From: Nephrocerus scutellatus | Taxonomy: Eukaryota > Arthropoda > Insecta > Diptera > Pipunculidae | Reading direction: 5' to 3' | Assembly (NCBI GenBank): GCA_947095585.1 | Contig: OX352765.1 | Span: 26,566,254-26,630,253 of the forward strand | DNA: 64,000 nt | Part shown: piece by piece, positions 22,826-33,590 of the stretch | How the letters are laid out: the number at the start of each line of letters is the position of its first letter | Numbering within the stretch: the first letter of the stretch is position 1 | Position numbers and translations under genes: made by a program | The notes under the pieces: model-generated | Databases searched by the model: none | What the model saw: the letters and a program-made list of their open reading frames with translations, nothing else | Told to the model about the DNA's origin: nothing

Positions 22826-24271
22826 GAAATGTAAAATCGCTGTTGCTTTGGCCTTAGGACAAAAGAGCTTGATGCCAAACTCTGTCAAATGCCTTAGAAA
22901 TATCGAGTGCAACAGCTTTACTTTCTCCAAATTGATGAAGAGACCGGTTCCACTGTTCGGTGAGATATACCATCAAATCACCAGTAGAACGTTGCCCACG
23001 AAATCCATACTGCCGGTCACTAAGGATTTCGTTGGTTTCTTGATATTTCTTGAGCTGAAAATTGATCAGCGTTTCCATGACCTTGGAATAATGGATGTAA
23101 GTGCTATGGGTCGGTACGAAGAAGGATACGACGGCTCGCCTTTTTTGGGTATGGGCTGGACAAAGGCTGTTTTCAACTTCTCGGGAAGAGTCCAGAAGAA
23201 TAGCATAAATGGAAAAGCTTACGCAACGATAATGCCAGTTCGAGAGGTAAGGAACAAGTCAAGGGTGTTTGCGGAATGATTTGCAATGTCAGGTATTCGT
23301 GTAGGCTCATTTACAAGCTGAGTTAGGTGAGTAAACTCAGCGAATAACTCAACACACCTTCCTTCGGGTGTTGTCTCGTCAAATTGGCGAAGCCACCCAG
23401 AATTGTGTACATTGAAATCGCCCGTAATAACGATTTCATTTTCACGATGTTTTGTGACAATTCTTAAGACTGAATCAGACAGTGCATCAAACTCGCTCTG
23501 AGTTGAAACACTGTCTTAGTGAGAGCACCTGTAAAGGAAACAGTAGTGGATGTTGCGCTCATGTACCTTTACTTCAAGCCAAATGAAATTAAATTCCGGA
23601 TTGGAACTTTGGCTGAATTGAGGCAAAAGCTGAAATGCAACATCACTACGGACATAGATTGCGAGTCCGCGCCGAGGGAAAAATAATGGCCCCAAGTTAT
23701 AACCAGGCAGATTAAATTCCGATGTATCAGAATTATCAAATACCTCAGTTTCGCTCAGTGCCAGAATTACTGGCCGTAAACACAGCGAACGAATTAGTTC
23801 TCAGCCCACGTATATTGCTAAGATACACTCTGAAATCACACATAACTACAAAAAAACAAACACACAAAAACACAACTTACCGCTTCTTTTAACTGAACTT
23901 TTAACTGGAAGAAAATGGATCATCAACATAGACTTGACTCCTTCCTTATCACCAAAGCACAGCTAAGGATGAGCCATTTGAACAATTGCACCACATATAT
24001 AGCGATGTGGCCTTCCTATAATAATAATAAAAGCAAATCCAACGAGCTAATCCCCAGATCTCGGAAAGACATTTCCGGAGTGGTTGTAATAACCACTGGC
24101 CGGTGGGCAGCAAGTGTCCGGCCCTTGCGGCTCTTCGTTTTCGCAAACTAAGTATTCCCTTCTTTTTTTACCTGAAGGAGCTTTCAGAGTACGGCATACG
24201 TCCTCAAATAGCTTTATAGTGCTATTTGAGAACCTCGCCAAGTCAGCGAGGACCGCCACTATACCTACCAA
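22826..24271 (-). pseudogene. Non-LTR retrotransposon with endonuclease and RT pieces
   Basis: Reading the minus strand from 24271: a possible ORF1 end (LKAPSGKKRREYLVCENEEP; 24047-24271); then an endonuclease-like segment with ALSETEVFDNSDTSEFNLPG, PRRGLAIYVRSD and GDFNVHNSGW (about 23780-23400); then SANTLDLFLTS (about 23265). Next the sequence jumps to the start of the reverse transcriptase, with ILSDRQYGFRGQRSTGD and KAVALDISKAFDRVWH (23078-22854), motif A of the palm. The endonuclease-RT linker is deleted, and everything after motif A is missing. Frameshifts and stops throughout. Clade not resolved. Confidence 0.8.
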
Positions 24272-24329
24272 CCTTCTTTGAAGATTAAATAAACTAAAAA
24301 GCCTTAACTTCTTAGAAGACTCTGTAAAA

Positions 24330-24670
24330 AGCCTGAATCATCTCAGTCCTGCTATATGGGATATGGTGTTGAAACTAAAGACGGATGAAAATAATATTTG
24401 TCTTTTTGAGTCGAAAATAATTTTTAGGCGATTTTCGGTGCCAATTGCGTTGATGAGATTTGGAGGACGGAGGATAAGATAAGATACTGCGGTTTTCGAA
24501 TCAAGCACAGAGCGACAGCGCTGAGGAGGACAGCGAAAGACCTTCTTAGATGGTTCGAAAGTGTAGGATACCCTGCAAGGGATATATGATTTGCGCATTT
24601 GACGTCAGTTGTCAAGAGACCGTGCTAATTCGAAAGGCATGGAAGTTCAGTCGTAGGTTAACCGCGATCT
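24330..24670 (+). pseudogene. LINE ORF2 C-terminal remnant
   Basis: Three frames together give a YGIW, KTDENNICLFESKIIFR, IFGAN-CVDEIWR and ERPS-type series seen after the palm of many arthropod LINE ORF2 proteins. Stops and shifts occur every 20-40 residues. It lies 60 bp from the oppositely oriented LINE and is a separate insertion. Confidence 0.5.
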
Positions 24671-26300
24671 TAAGCGACATCTGAACAAAGAAACAAACCA
24701 AATGTCTTGCATATTTTTCTTACCATATTAAGAAATATTGGCGTCTGAGGTGCTGATACGTACCGAGTACAACATTGCATATGGTAAAGTAGCTCATAGT
24801 CTGTGTGTCTGACATGCTCTGTAAGCTCGATTAGATAAAATTTCACTTTGTGACTTTAACAACATGCAGCACTTGCGATGCCTATGGCGGCACTGAAACT
24901 GGATGCTTTATTAGCCACAAAGTAGCACATACTACGAGTACTACGAGTGGAGTAAGCGCATCTGCATCTACACTGCTTAGTTATAAATGTTCGTCAACAA
25001 AAACAATACATGTACGTTTGTACTTTGTATAATATACTTTTTCTATTGTAGTGGTGTGCTCCTTTCTGTGTGGAGATACGTGTGTACTAGCATTGTAAAT
25101 TTACACATATTGTCAGTGCGCGTTACAGATAATAAAATTATTTCAAAAAACTAAAAACTGCCGTGTGTGCGCATAGAGTGATGGATTTCTCTTCATTGAA
25201 TGTGCCCGCTGTTGCTCGCCGCATATAATAAAAATATTCTTAGTGTTAATTGGTTAAATTGGTGTGGAATGCACGGGTCGGCAAATTAAACAATGCACGG
25301 GAGGATAATTATTTCAACAATAGTCGTCGTTCATCGAGAATTTGCTCGCATTGAATGTGAAATGTATGGGGAGAAAAATGAGGGAAAGAGAGAAGGGAGA
25401 CCTCGTAATTACAAAAGCAAAAGGTTTTTGAAATACATTAAATAATCACATAATCCTTCCGACGCACCAGATTGAATTGAAGAATTTTTTCCACTAAAAA
25501 AAAAAACAAAGAATTCTTTATCCAAGTCGTGGGATGTCAACCCAATTATGCTTCATCTGTTTCTTCTGCGTTTCAGAATGACATCTCTCAATTATGTAGA
25601 AAGTTGCACACTGCACTCGCTTGAAAGTATCTACAATGAGTACATTCCATTCGTTTCAATTAATTGAAAACTTTAATGGAAATATAAAGAAATCAGTTAC
25701 AGTCTCAGGCAACAGAAACACTTCCAGAAGCCTGAAGGTGGTCTATTCTTGAATACGTTGATGGCGACACAATGTGCTCTGTAAGCATAAGACACATAAA
25801 TGAAAGGAAAAAAATAACTGGGGTAAGGGAGTCCCATTAATAATGGTAAAAATGGATTTATGTGCACATATATATAGCTGACGATGAAATATGAAGGCGT
25901 ACATTCTTTCGTCCATTCATCCACTCTACTACTACATAATCAACGAAATGCTATTGTGGATTAAGTGCTGTTGCGGCTGACTAAATGGATTTAATTCGAC
26001 GGTGGGATTCTTTCGTTGTGGCAGTTGGCTGAAATTTTCGAATGAATGACGTTTTTGTGTTTTCTGATTAGTAGAGATGGCCCTTGGGGTCGCCGACGTC
26101 ATCGTCCGTCGTTATCTGTCTGTCTCAGACATTGTGATTTCGATTTTGGGGAAACATAAACCAAGCAAGAAATTAATTTCAAGACCATTGACATGTAGAT
26201 AGACAATCAAAAGAAAGAAATTATGCATTTATTCATTTAACAATATTTTACATTCTTGTGCTTAAAAGAATCACACAAGTACTTACGTGTTGTATTTTTT
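24671..26300. other. Gene-free sequence upstream of candidate micro-exon
   Basis: No supported gene. Composition is closer to unique DNA than to the surrounding repeats. No promoter or RNA signature was recognised. Confidence 0.4.
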
Positions 26301-26304
26301 ACAG

Positions 26305-26349
26305 GGCGAATGGTTAGAGGATGAGAATTGTTCGCGAAGTCTTATGGAG
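26305..26349 (+). CDS. Candidate 45-nt internal micro-exon
   Basis: A pyrimidine tract and AG (TTGTATTTTTTACAG, ending 26304) precede 45 nt, and GTATGC follows at 26350. The length is divisible by three and only one of the three phases is open, reading GEWLEDENCSRSLME; the other two contain stops. Possible branch-site sequence (TACTTACG) lies about 20 nt upstream of the AG. I do not recognise the peptide and see no partner exon, so this could be coincidence. If real, the surrounding tens of kilobases would be intronic to a larger plus-strand gene. Confidence 0.25.
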
Positions 26350-26608
26350 GTATGCACTTATTATAACAAAAGTTCGCTTGAATGATATTCGTTCAGAGCA
26401 GACTTTCTAACCAGAGTGGCCGCAGTCTCTTAGGTAGAAAGTTTTTGTGTTTGTTGGGTAAACCCTAAGCTTGCAGCTGTTTATAATTTTATTTTTACTT
26501 TCGAAAGTACAATTGAGTATATACAACTCAAATCAATATTTTATTAAATCGAATTAAATTAATTCTTTAATTCATAGAATTCATAGAATTATATTGATAT
26601 ACTAGCTG

Positions 26609-27000
26609 CTCCGGGTCACTTTGCTACCCGCACACATGAACCCCCACCACCCTACTACTACCAAGGGGTGGAGTGTATATAGCCAAAAACCTTCCTCAAC
26701 CTGTCAATAACATACATTCATATTTTATTAAAAATTGGTTGGTAAATGTAAGTTTCCATAAATAACAAGCGCACAAAATTTCATTTTTATTTACTCCTAA
26801 ATGGATATAATTTCAAATAAAAGTCCACTGGGAACTAAGCCATTTCTCAAGCGATTCGTATGAAATTCGGTATGTAGGACTATATGGAAATTCTGGGATA
26901 TGGCCAAAAGGGTCTGGAATTTTTGGAACTGAGCCATGTGTCTAAAGAATATTCTCGCAGATACTAGTTTTTTCAGTTTTAATTTTTGTATTTATACATT
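26609..27000 (+). repeat. TACTAGCTG-starting non-autonomous repeat
   Basis: Begins TACTAGCTGCTCCGGGTCAC, related to the starts at 28567 and 41351. Downstream it contains one reversed copy of the 118-bp monomer (GCCATTTCTCAAGCGATTCG through GGAATTTTTGGAACTGAGCC, about 26840-26935). The combination ties the TACTAGC family to the tandem array at 14.3 kb. No coding sequence. Confidence 0.55.
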
Positions 27001-27704
27001 TAAAATTCCAGCTCCGTCACCACCTACTTATTTTTTAACTTCATAGATTCTAACAAACCGAATAAAAAACGGTTAAGAATTAGCAAAGTTCTGTTTCTAC
27101 ATCCGCTAAAAATGGACATACCATGGGAGCTTCCCTCACTTCGCAAATCGCAATTATGTGTATCTGTAAGCAGAATTAAATAAATTTCTGACAATTTCCA
27201 TTAAAATTTTTTTCGATTCAATGATCGATGGAGGCAGTTGAATATTATATCACTATAAAAGGAAATTAATTCATATTGGAAACAAATTAACAAACACAAA
27301 TACCTTTCACAAACGGTTAAAATCAGCAATATTTGTCTATGCATGCATTCATAATTGATAAAACATTTATGATTTTAAATCGTTTAAACGTCTATTTATA
27401 CGCACGTGTGCAGGTATTTTAATTATGTTTGTTACGCTTTCTTTGTTGTATTTTTAACATGTAATAGCGTTGCGGTGGTTAGTTACCAATGGAACTCAAG
27501 TATCATATATACATAGTAATTATGTATACATATATATGTATATTTAATATCAAATATGGAAAATATTAAAATATTTAAATCGAATTGAAAACAAAAAGTA
27601 TACAAACTGATATTTATAATTTATTTCATTCGGAATTAGCTATAAGCGTTTGTCAAAGGTGAACTCTTTTATTTACTTTTTCATATCTGTATGCAATGCA
27701 ATGC

Positions 27705-28012
27705 AATAGATTCACGATTATATGAACCCTCGATTATATGAATTAGGTACTTCAAAATTACGTTTACACCGAAACTTAATTATAGCAACTGATTCTTTAA
27801 TATAAATCAGATACAAATTTGCCAATGAAATTTTGCTGAAGGAATTTGTTTCTGTCAAGACAAAACAAACTGTTTGTTTATTGAACTTAAATACACGGGT
27901 TCATGCAATTTGTTTGTTTGAATATATTATCAGGCATACTTATTCTGCACTAAATACTTTCCCTCGATTATATTACACTTATTAGTTCATATAATCGGGC
28001 ATCTACTGTATG
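27705..28012. mobile_element. pogo-like MITE
   Basis: The left end (CAATAGATTCACGATTATATG) and the reverse of the right end (CAGTAGATGCCCGATTATATG) match at most positions over about 21 bp, enclosing about 300 bp. The right end finishes CTACTG followed by TA, as expected for CAGT-starting, TA-duplicating elements. An inner CTCGATTATAT repeat also occurs on both sides. There is no transposase frame. Confidence 0.6.
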
Positions 28013-28126
28013 TCTTTCCCTTAGCTTTTTGAAATTACTGGCAATCAACTTACAACATACTACTTTGATCCAAAACGTTCTCAGGATGTTAATAAGAGAA
28101 ATTTTCAATCATTAAATCCATACTAA

Positions 28127-28480
28127 TATTATAAATGTGAAACTCTGTCTGTCACCTTTTTATGGCTAAATGGAAGGCTCATTTTTTTAACAGCGCGGGG
28201 ATGATTATAGGGAACCTGGAAAATTGGAAACTTCGGGGAAACTTGGAAAAACTGAAAAAATTCAGTTTTCCATGGGTTTTCCATTAGGCTAAAATTTTAG
28301 GTCAGTGGCGGGTAGGTGGGGAGGGGACTCAATGGTGCGCAGTGGTTTCATTGGGGAAGCGGTCAGTTTGGTTGGGTCTGTAGGGTGTGTGGTGCAGCCA
28401 AACAACGCCTGTTATTTTAGCTTTTGGTGGGTCTAAACGGTGTCTTGGGGGTGGGGGTAATCAGAAGATGCAGATCAAAG
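28127..28480 (-). repeat. TACTAGC-family repeat, inverted G-rich copy
   Basis: Starts with CATACTAATATTATAAATG and a GAAACTCTGTCTGTC motif, which in arthropods usually marks one end of such elements. It continues into a very G-rich strand (GGTAGGTGGGGAGGGG, TTGGGGGTGGGGGT). The G-rich part corresponds to the reverse complement of the C-rich part at 28580-28740. The two copies are head to head. Confidence 0.6.
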
Positions 28481-28564
28481 TTTAGATTTTCTGATTACTT
28501 TGTTTTTTTCTTTTATTAATTGATATCATATGAAAGACAAAATTAGGTACTAGAGAAAAATATT

Positions 28565-29025
28565 TTACTAGCAGAAATATCCGGCGTTTCCCAGCTGCCC
28601 CATCACACTGACCCCCACCCAAGTTGACACCTACCCACTGAAACCACACACACTTCCCCCACTGATCCCGCCAGCTGACCACCAACCCACAGACCTATTG
28701 CCAACTATCCAACTCGCCAACTAACCACCTCACCAACCCAGAAAACTATAGAATCGACACATATATCGGCAAAAAACTACATTTTCCACCCCAGCTCCAT
28801 CTATAGGGTCCAAATTTTGCAAACTTTCTTTTTTTTATCTAAATATTATATGGTGTGAATTTGAGTCAGATCGGTCCATAAATAAGAATTTTTGAAAATA
28901 AAGCGACCCCAGCGGCACCTATGGGGGTCTAACGTGAGTATAATTTGGAAAGCTTCAATTGTTAAGCGTGATAGTCAGGCATACATAGATACACACCAAC
29001 GTTTTTATATGTATATTAAGATTTA
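28565..29025 (+). repeat. TACTAGC-family repeat, C-rich copy
   Basis: Begins TTTACTAGCAGAAATATCCG and continues CGTTTCCCAGCTGCCCCATC, matching the start at 41351. A C-rich run with many ACCCACC-type motifs follows (28600-28750). The far end carries GTCAGGCATACATAGATACA (28975-28994), resembling the usual 3' end of these repeats. Confidence 0.6.
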
Positions 29026-29532
29026 TGTATTTCTTTCAAGTTTTTTTGGAAAATATTACAATATTCTTGTTTGCTAGAAGTTCCTGAGTCCACAGATTAA
29101 AATATTAGTATTTTTGAAAACCCTTAGAGCTTTTGATTTTCCAATTACCAAAGGAGTCAATTTATGGGTCCCGGTTGCATTTGTGCATGGTAGCTTTTTC
29201 TTTGGCTTTTTTTCTTTTACATACATTTACTAAAAATCAAATGTAAACGTACTGGTAGTACATTTTGTTATAAATCCCAGTTGTATCAGCGCTATACGTG
29301 CTCACAACCTCAAGGGCTTTGCACGCTTATAATGCTATGAGGGCGCGTTAGGAGACTAATGAAATGAAAATATGAGATTTTATGCACATGCGTCTTAAAT
29401 GCCTGCAATGCATACAGACTTATAATTCCCAAGACTTTTATTTTTAAGTATACAATTTAATTAGAAAAGTGGGAACATTTAGTTGGCATTCTATTAAAAA
29501 AGCGAATTTAAAATGTCGACCAGCAACACTAA
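29026..29532. other. Gene-free AT-rich sequence
   Basis: Nothing identifiable beyond AT-rich sequence. Confidence 0.4.
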
Positions 29533-29752
29533 AAGTATGTTTCACGTTGTCCCACCTCTCGCGAATGGATGACAAACGTTCCGAGAGTAATACCTTGTCA
29601 CGGAAAGCTTCTCAATTCGCCGTTCGGATCCGACCTTAAATTGTAGGTCTCTTCCATTTGTGTCCAACAAATATACATGCGCAGTACAAATGGTCGCTAG
29701 AAGTTAGGCCTTGGACCGCAATGATCTCTCGCGCCGAATATTATTATTATTT
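29533..29752 (+). mobile_element. tRNA-derived SINE, 5'-truncated copy
   Basis: Matches the body of the SINE at 42776-42990: CACTAAAAGTATG, CCCACCTCTCGYGAATG, GACAAACGTTCCGAGAGTAA, CTTGTCACG, CGGATCCG, TTGTAGGT and TTCCATTTRTGTCC. It ends in an ATTATTATTATT tail. It lacks the tRNA-like head and has an extra ~60-bp segment before the GCGCC that precedes the tail. Confidence 0.75.
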
Positions 29753-30159
29753 TTTAAAAGTAAGCCCATTTAGTTTGCCTGACTCTTAAATCTTTCCCCA
29801 GAAAAAAATTAAAAATATAATAAAATATGTCTCCTTTGATATCGTGCACACCAACTAGGTTTTGCAAAGGAAATCATCACCCCAAAATTAGCTAAAGAAA
29901 GAATAAAAGAAGAATATAAGTACCGAACATCGAATCTAAATGCATCTTTTCACTGATAACATTACAAAACCGCAGCAAACCCACAAAAACTTGCACGGCA
30001 CAAATTTTGTGCAGTTAGAGTTGTTCCAGGCAGAAACAAAACATTTTTCAAAGAATATTTAACACAAATTCAAATATATGACGCAAAGTTAATACATTTA
30101 TCAGAATGGTACTTGATATAATATCAAAGCATCTAAAAGACATTTGAGTTCATATATTT

Positions 30160-30830
30160 GGGTAGTTCATATAAGCGCAGTTTAATATAAGTTAAGGTAC
30201 GACACATTCAGTAAGCAGCGAACATTAATTTTTCGCTGCGTTGCAGAAAAATCTTATCTCCCAACGACGAAATTCGTCTTAAAACTCGTGTGCCTAACAC
30301 GCACATCATACCCCAGTTAGCAATTTATACAAACTTGCTTTTTTGATACTTTGTTACATTTTTGTTTACAATCGTTTCAACATTCGCTGTGCCAAAATAC
30401 TTGTGCGCCTAACACGCGCACCAAACCCTAACTAGCATTTAATGCTAAGTTGCCTTTTTTGTTTATCTTCATTTTAACGATCGCTGTGCTGGCCAGCGTG
30501 CTTGATCGTTATTGTTATTTCCTTCGACGTTTGCTGACACAGCAAAAAGGCATCGCATCATCGTTGAAGAGATCTGGATGAATATTGGGGATATCTTTGC
30601 GCAGTTCGCTCGAGTCCTTAAGTTAGTGCAGTTGAGTTAGTGAGCAACTCAATCAAATATTGATTAAATAAAGTTAATCTCACATAGTGAGCAATTCAAT
30701 TCAAATATTGATTAAATAAAGTTAATCTCACATAGTGAGCAATTCAATTCAAATATTCATTAAATAAAGTTAGATCTCACATAGTGAGCAACTCAGTTAA
30801 AATATTATTAAAATAAAGTTATTATTTCTT
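30160..30830 (+). repeat. Possible LTR-type sequence with two tandem arrays
   Basis: Two degenerate ~116-bp units share a CGTGTGCCTAACACGC-like block (around 30287 and 30403), an AGTTAGCA/ACTAGCATT block and a GCTGTGC end. They are followed by GTCCTTAAGTTAGTGCAGTT and then about four 48-bp units (CACATAGTGAGCAAYTCA with TTAAATAAAGTTA, from about 30637 to 30826). Each 48-bp unit has an AATAAA. I suspect remains of an LTR retrotransposon, but see no primer-binding site or matching second LTR. Confidence 0.4.
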
Positions 30831-31083
30831 CTAATTTTTATTAAGATAAATCTAATCTAAATCTAAATTATATTATAATATAAATAAACTAGTGATAGTG
30901 ATTAATTCTAATTCATTAAATAAAATATAGAAAACGTTAAAACTCCAATAAGGAGATGAAAATCGTTGTTTCATTGTGCTCAAAAGAGCATATGACGAGC
31001 AAAAATTAATTTATATAACCGATGCTTTGGTGAACTTTCTAATAATAAAATAAGCAAAACAAGCTAACATCGTACATTACTTG

Positions 31084-31464
31084 GATTACTCAAGATTCTG
31101 AATGAGTACAGAATCACTGGATTGGAAAACATTATTTACCCCTCTGGGTAAATCGATAGATACGAAAATTAAAAAAAAAAAAAAACGCAAAAACAAGTTC
31201 TCGTTGTTCGTTCTTGCAAGCGATTGTCGTCGGCATCTTAGATTGCGTGCTTCGCTCATAAATAAGGTGACAGACATATCAAGTGATAAGCAAAACTTTA
31301 TTTTTTACATTTGCCCGATCGTTTGCTTGCTGTGCATTCAATGGAGCTGCCGTTGCGCTTGCATGCACTTTGGTGATACATGGCGACAGCGCACTAACGC
31401 AATACGGGAGATATTTTTGGTTTTCTCCCGTATTTGGGTAGGTACTGTAATATGTAATTGGTAA
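31084..31464 (+). other. Unidentified 120-residue open frame with hairpin
   Basis: An ATG at 31102 opens 120 codons starting MSTESLDWKTLFTPLGKSID, followed by a Lys-rich run from a poly-A tract and a Cys-rich C-terminal third. I recognise no family. Near its end ATACGGGAGA (31402-31411) pairs perfectly with TCTCCCGTAT (31424-31433), a 10-bp stem. It could be a broken retroelement reading frame or chance; frames this long do occur by chance in a window of this size. Confidence 0.2.
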
Positions 31465-31730
31465 TCGGATCCATAATAATGAAAGAAGTTGCAAAATCAA
31501 TTGCAGCTAACCACCTAAGGCTTCAAAGAGCTTGGGTTGCGAGGCGAGATCGATATATATTTATTATAAGCGCTCAATAAAAAAGTTGAGCTAACGGTAC
31601 ACGATACGCATTAATATTTGTTCTTTATTTGTTGCGTAATAAATGCACGAGATACAATTTTTTCAAGTTACTATTAGAACTTCTAAAGACACTTTTAGTT
31701 TAATACTTTTTTTTTTGAAACGAAACCTAA

Positions 31731-32526
31731 TTTTTAAATTCTCTATATTAACTTCGCGTGCCCGTGCCTGGCTGGTCAGATTTTGTGATCAATTTTTATC
31801 CCACTTCCCAAAGCCCGATTTTATTAAAATTTTGCACACAAGTGTATTTCCGGTGACAACACTATCTCCTTAAATGTAGGGCCCTTCGGTCCTCAGGGAC
31901 GAGGGGTGCCGATATCATTTTTTTAAAAATTGACCCGATTTTCTTCAAATTTTGTACACATGGTGCATCTGCGATGGAAAAAACTTCTTGTAATTTTAGG
32001 CCCGAGGTAGCCCAAATTATTTTTTTTTTAAATTAGCACGATTTTCTTCAAATTTTAAACACATGTGTATCTCCGATGGAAAAAACTTTTTGTAAAATTT
32101 TTGAAGAGATCGGGCCCGGAGGGCCGAGGGGGCCCATAAATTTTTTTTTAAATTAGCCCCATTTTCTCCAAATTTTAAGCACATGTGTACCTATGATGGA
32201 CAAAACATTTTGTAAAATTTTTGAAGTGATCGGACCCTAAAGCTCGAGGGATGCCAACATAATATTTTTACTAAATTTCCCGATTTTCTTCAAATTTTAA
32301 ACACTTATGTATCACTGATGGACAAAACCTTTTGTAATTTTTTTAGAGTGATCGGGCCCTGAGGCCCGACGGGTGCCCATATAATTTTTTTAAAAATTAA
32401 TTAATTTTAAAAAAAATTTTGAAGTGAAGGGGCTCTAATATTACTATTTTCCAATTAACCCGGTTCAAACTTTGCACACATATGTATCTCCTATTAGAGA
32501 ATTTACATGAAAAAGAGTTGTTTTTT
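31731..32526 (+). repeat. Element A, both ends present, monomer-only form
   Basis: Left end TTTTTAAATTCTCTATATTA (31731), entry ATCAATTTTTATCCCACTTC, then about six monomers with cores near 31831, 31956, 32050, 32179, 32301 and 32473 (spacing about 94-172 bp). Right end TATTAGAGAATTTACATGAA then GAGTTGTTTTTT. The inner TAAATTCTCTA on the left and TAGAGAATTTA on the right are an 11-bp perfect inverted pair. No coding capacity. Confidence 0.8.
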
Positions 32527-32860
32527 ATTAACATATTTAAGTTTGATGGATAGAGAGAGATCCAAATCAGTTCTAAACAGTTAGGGATTAGTTTTTATTA
32601 AACAGAAATTTTTATTATCATAATCTGTGCAATAACTTAGATAATTTTATAGCAAGTAAACGCGTTTGGGACGTTCATGAAAAAACATCATAAAGTCAGA
32701 ATAACATTTTACATTTAAGTACAAATATCATCAAACGAATTGCGCTAACCTGTAATCGGACAAGCTCAGCAGCAGCTCTATTTGAACTAACAGAGAAGAA
32801 AGAAGATAGGAAGAAGAAAAAGCACAGCTCTTTCGATTTGCAGGGGAGAGTTAAAATTTC

Positions 32861-32930
32861 CTCTCTCGTGGTTTTGGTTCGACGTTCTATTTGCAAACAG
32901 TACCCGGGATAGGGTTTGATTTTGCGTCCT
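32861..32930 (+). repeat. Short interspersed repeat R, copy 1
   Basis: CTCTCTCGTGGTTTTGGTTC through GTACCCGGGATAGGGTTTGA and TTTTGCGT. Near-identical sequence is at 54057-54126, and a more diverged copy at 36685-36785. Identity of the parent element is unknown. Confidence 0.7.
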
Positions 32931-33039
32931 CAAATGGTTTCTTTCAATTTTTCTGCCATCTGCTGCGTCATTAAGTTGTGTATGATAGTCATTGAAAGCG
33001 GACAACTTTTGTGTTCTTATAAAAACGAATAAAAATTAA

Positions 33040-33590
33040 TATCGTGCAGTGATAACGATAGGATACTTGTTTTTAAAAAATAAAACGAACGGTGAGATCA
33101 ACAACGAATTGAACGATGTTTATGGGGACTGTGCACCTGCGATATCAACAATAGAATATTGGATAGCTGAATATAAGCGCTTTCGTATGAAAATTTTTGA
33201 CGATGAGCGTCCAGGCCGCTCAAAAAAGGTCACCACACCAGAAATGGTCGATAAATGAAGGTACACTAGATTTCTGAGGCTGTGATTACTTCACGTAAGC
33301 GAGTGGAAAACATATTGCGTGTATATTGCATGGGACTGAAGGGGCTCGTTGCAAGATGGGTGCCGCGATTGCTTTCTTTTGACAACCAGCAAGACCGTGT
33401 GACAACTTCAGATTGGGTGATGTTCGTAAACGTGGAGCATGAAGTCTTAGGAACGTTCGAAACAGGGCTCCTGACGAAACGAAACCGAGAAAGTAATAGG
33501 TCTCTCGGCCAACAAGGTCATGGCCACAGTTTTGTGGGATGCACGCCCTTCCAATCTTCATTAGGAAGACGGTCGCTAGTTGCGCTATTA
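33040..33590 (+). pseudogene. mariner transposase, broken
   Basis: The first frame (33049-33258; no ATG) reads KTNGEINNELNDVYGD, STIEYWIAEYKR, then FDDERPGRSKK and TTPEMVDK, the N-terminal helix-turn-helix and linker of mariner transposases. A shift leads to ISEAV-type sequence and GLVARWVPRLLSFDNQQDR (33282-33420). Then NKVMATVLWDA (about 33508-33540) carries the second catalytic Asp region, although the segment with the first catalytic Asp is largely lost. The 3' third is missing where a LINE sequence takes over near 33590. No terminal inverted repeats were identified. Confidence 0.8.

Noticed and set aside
30637..30826. CRISPR-like array
   Set aside because: 48-bp units are directly tandem without unique spacers, in an insect-type genome; an ordinary minisatellite.
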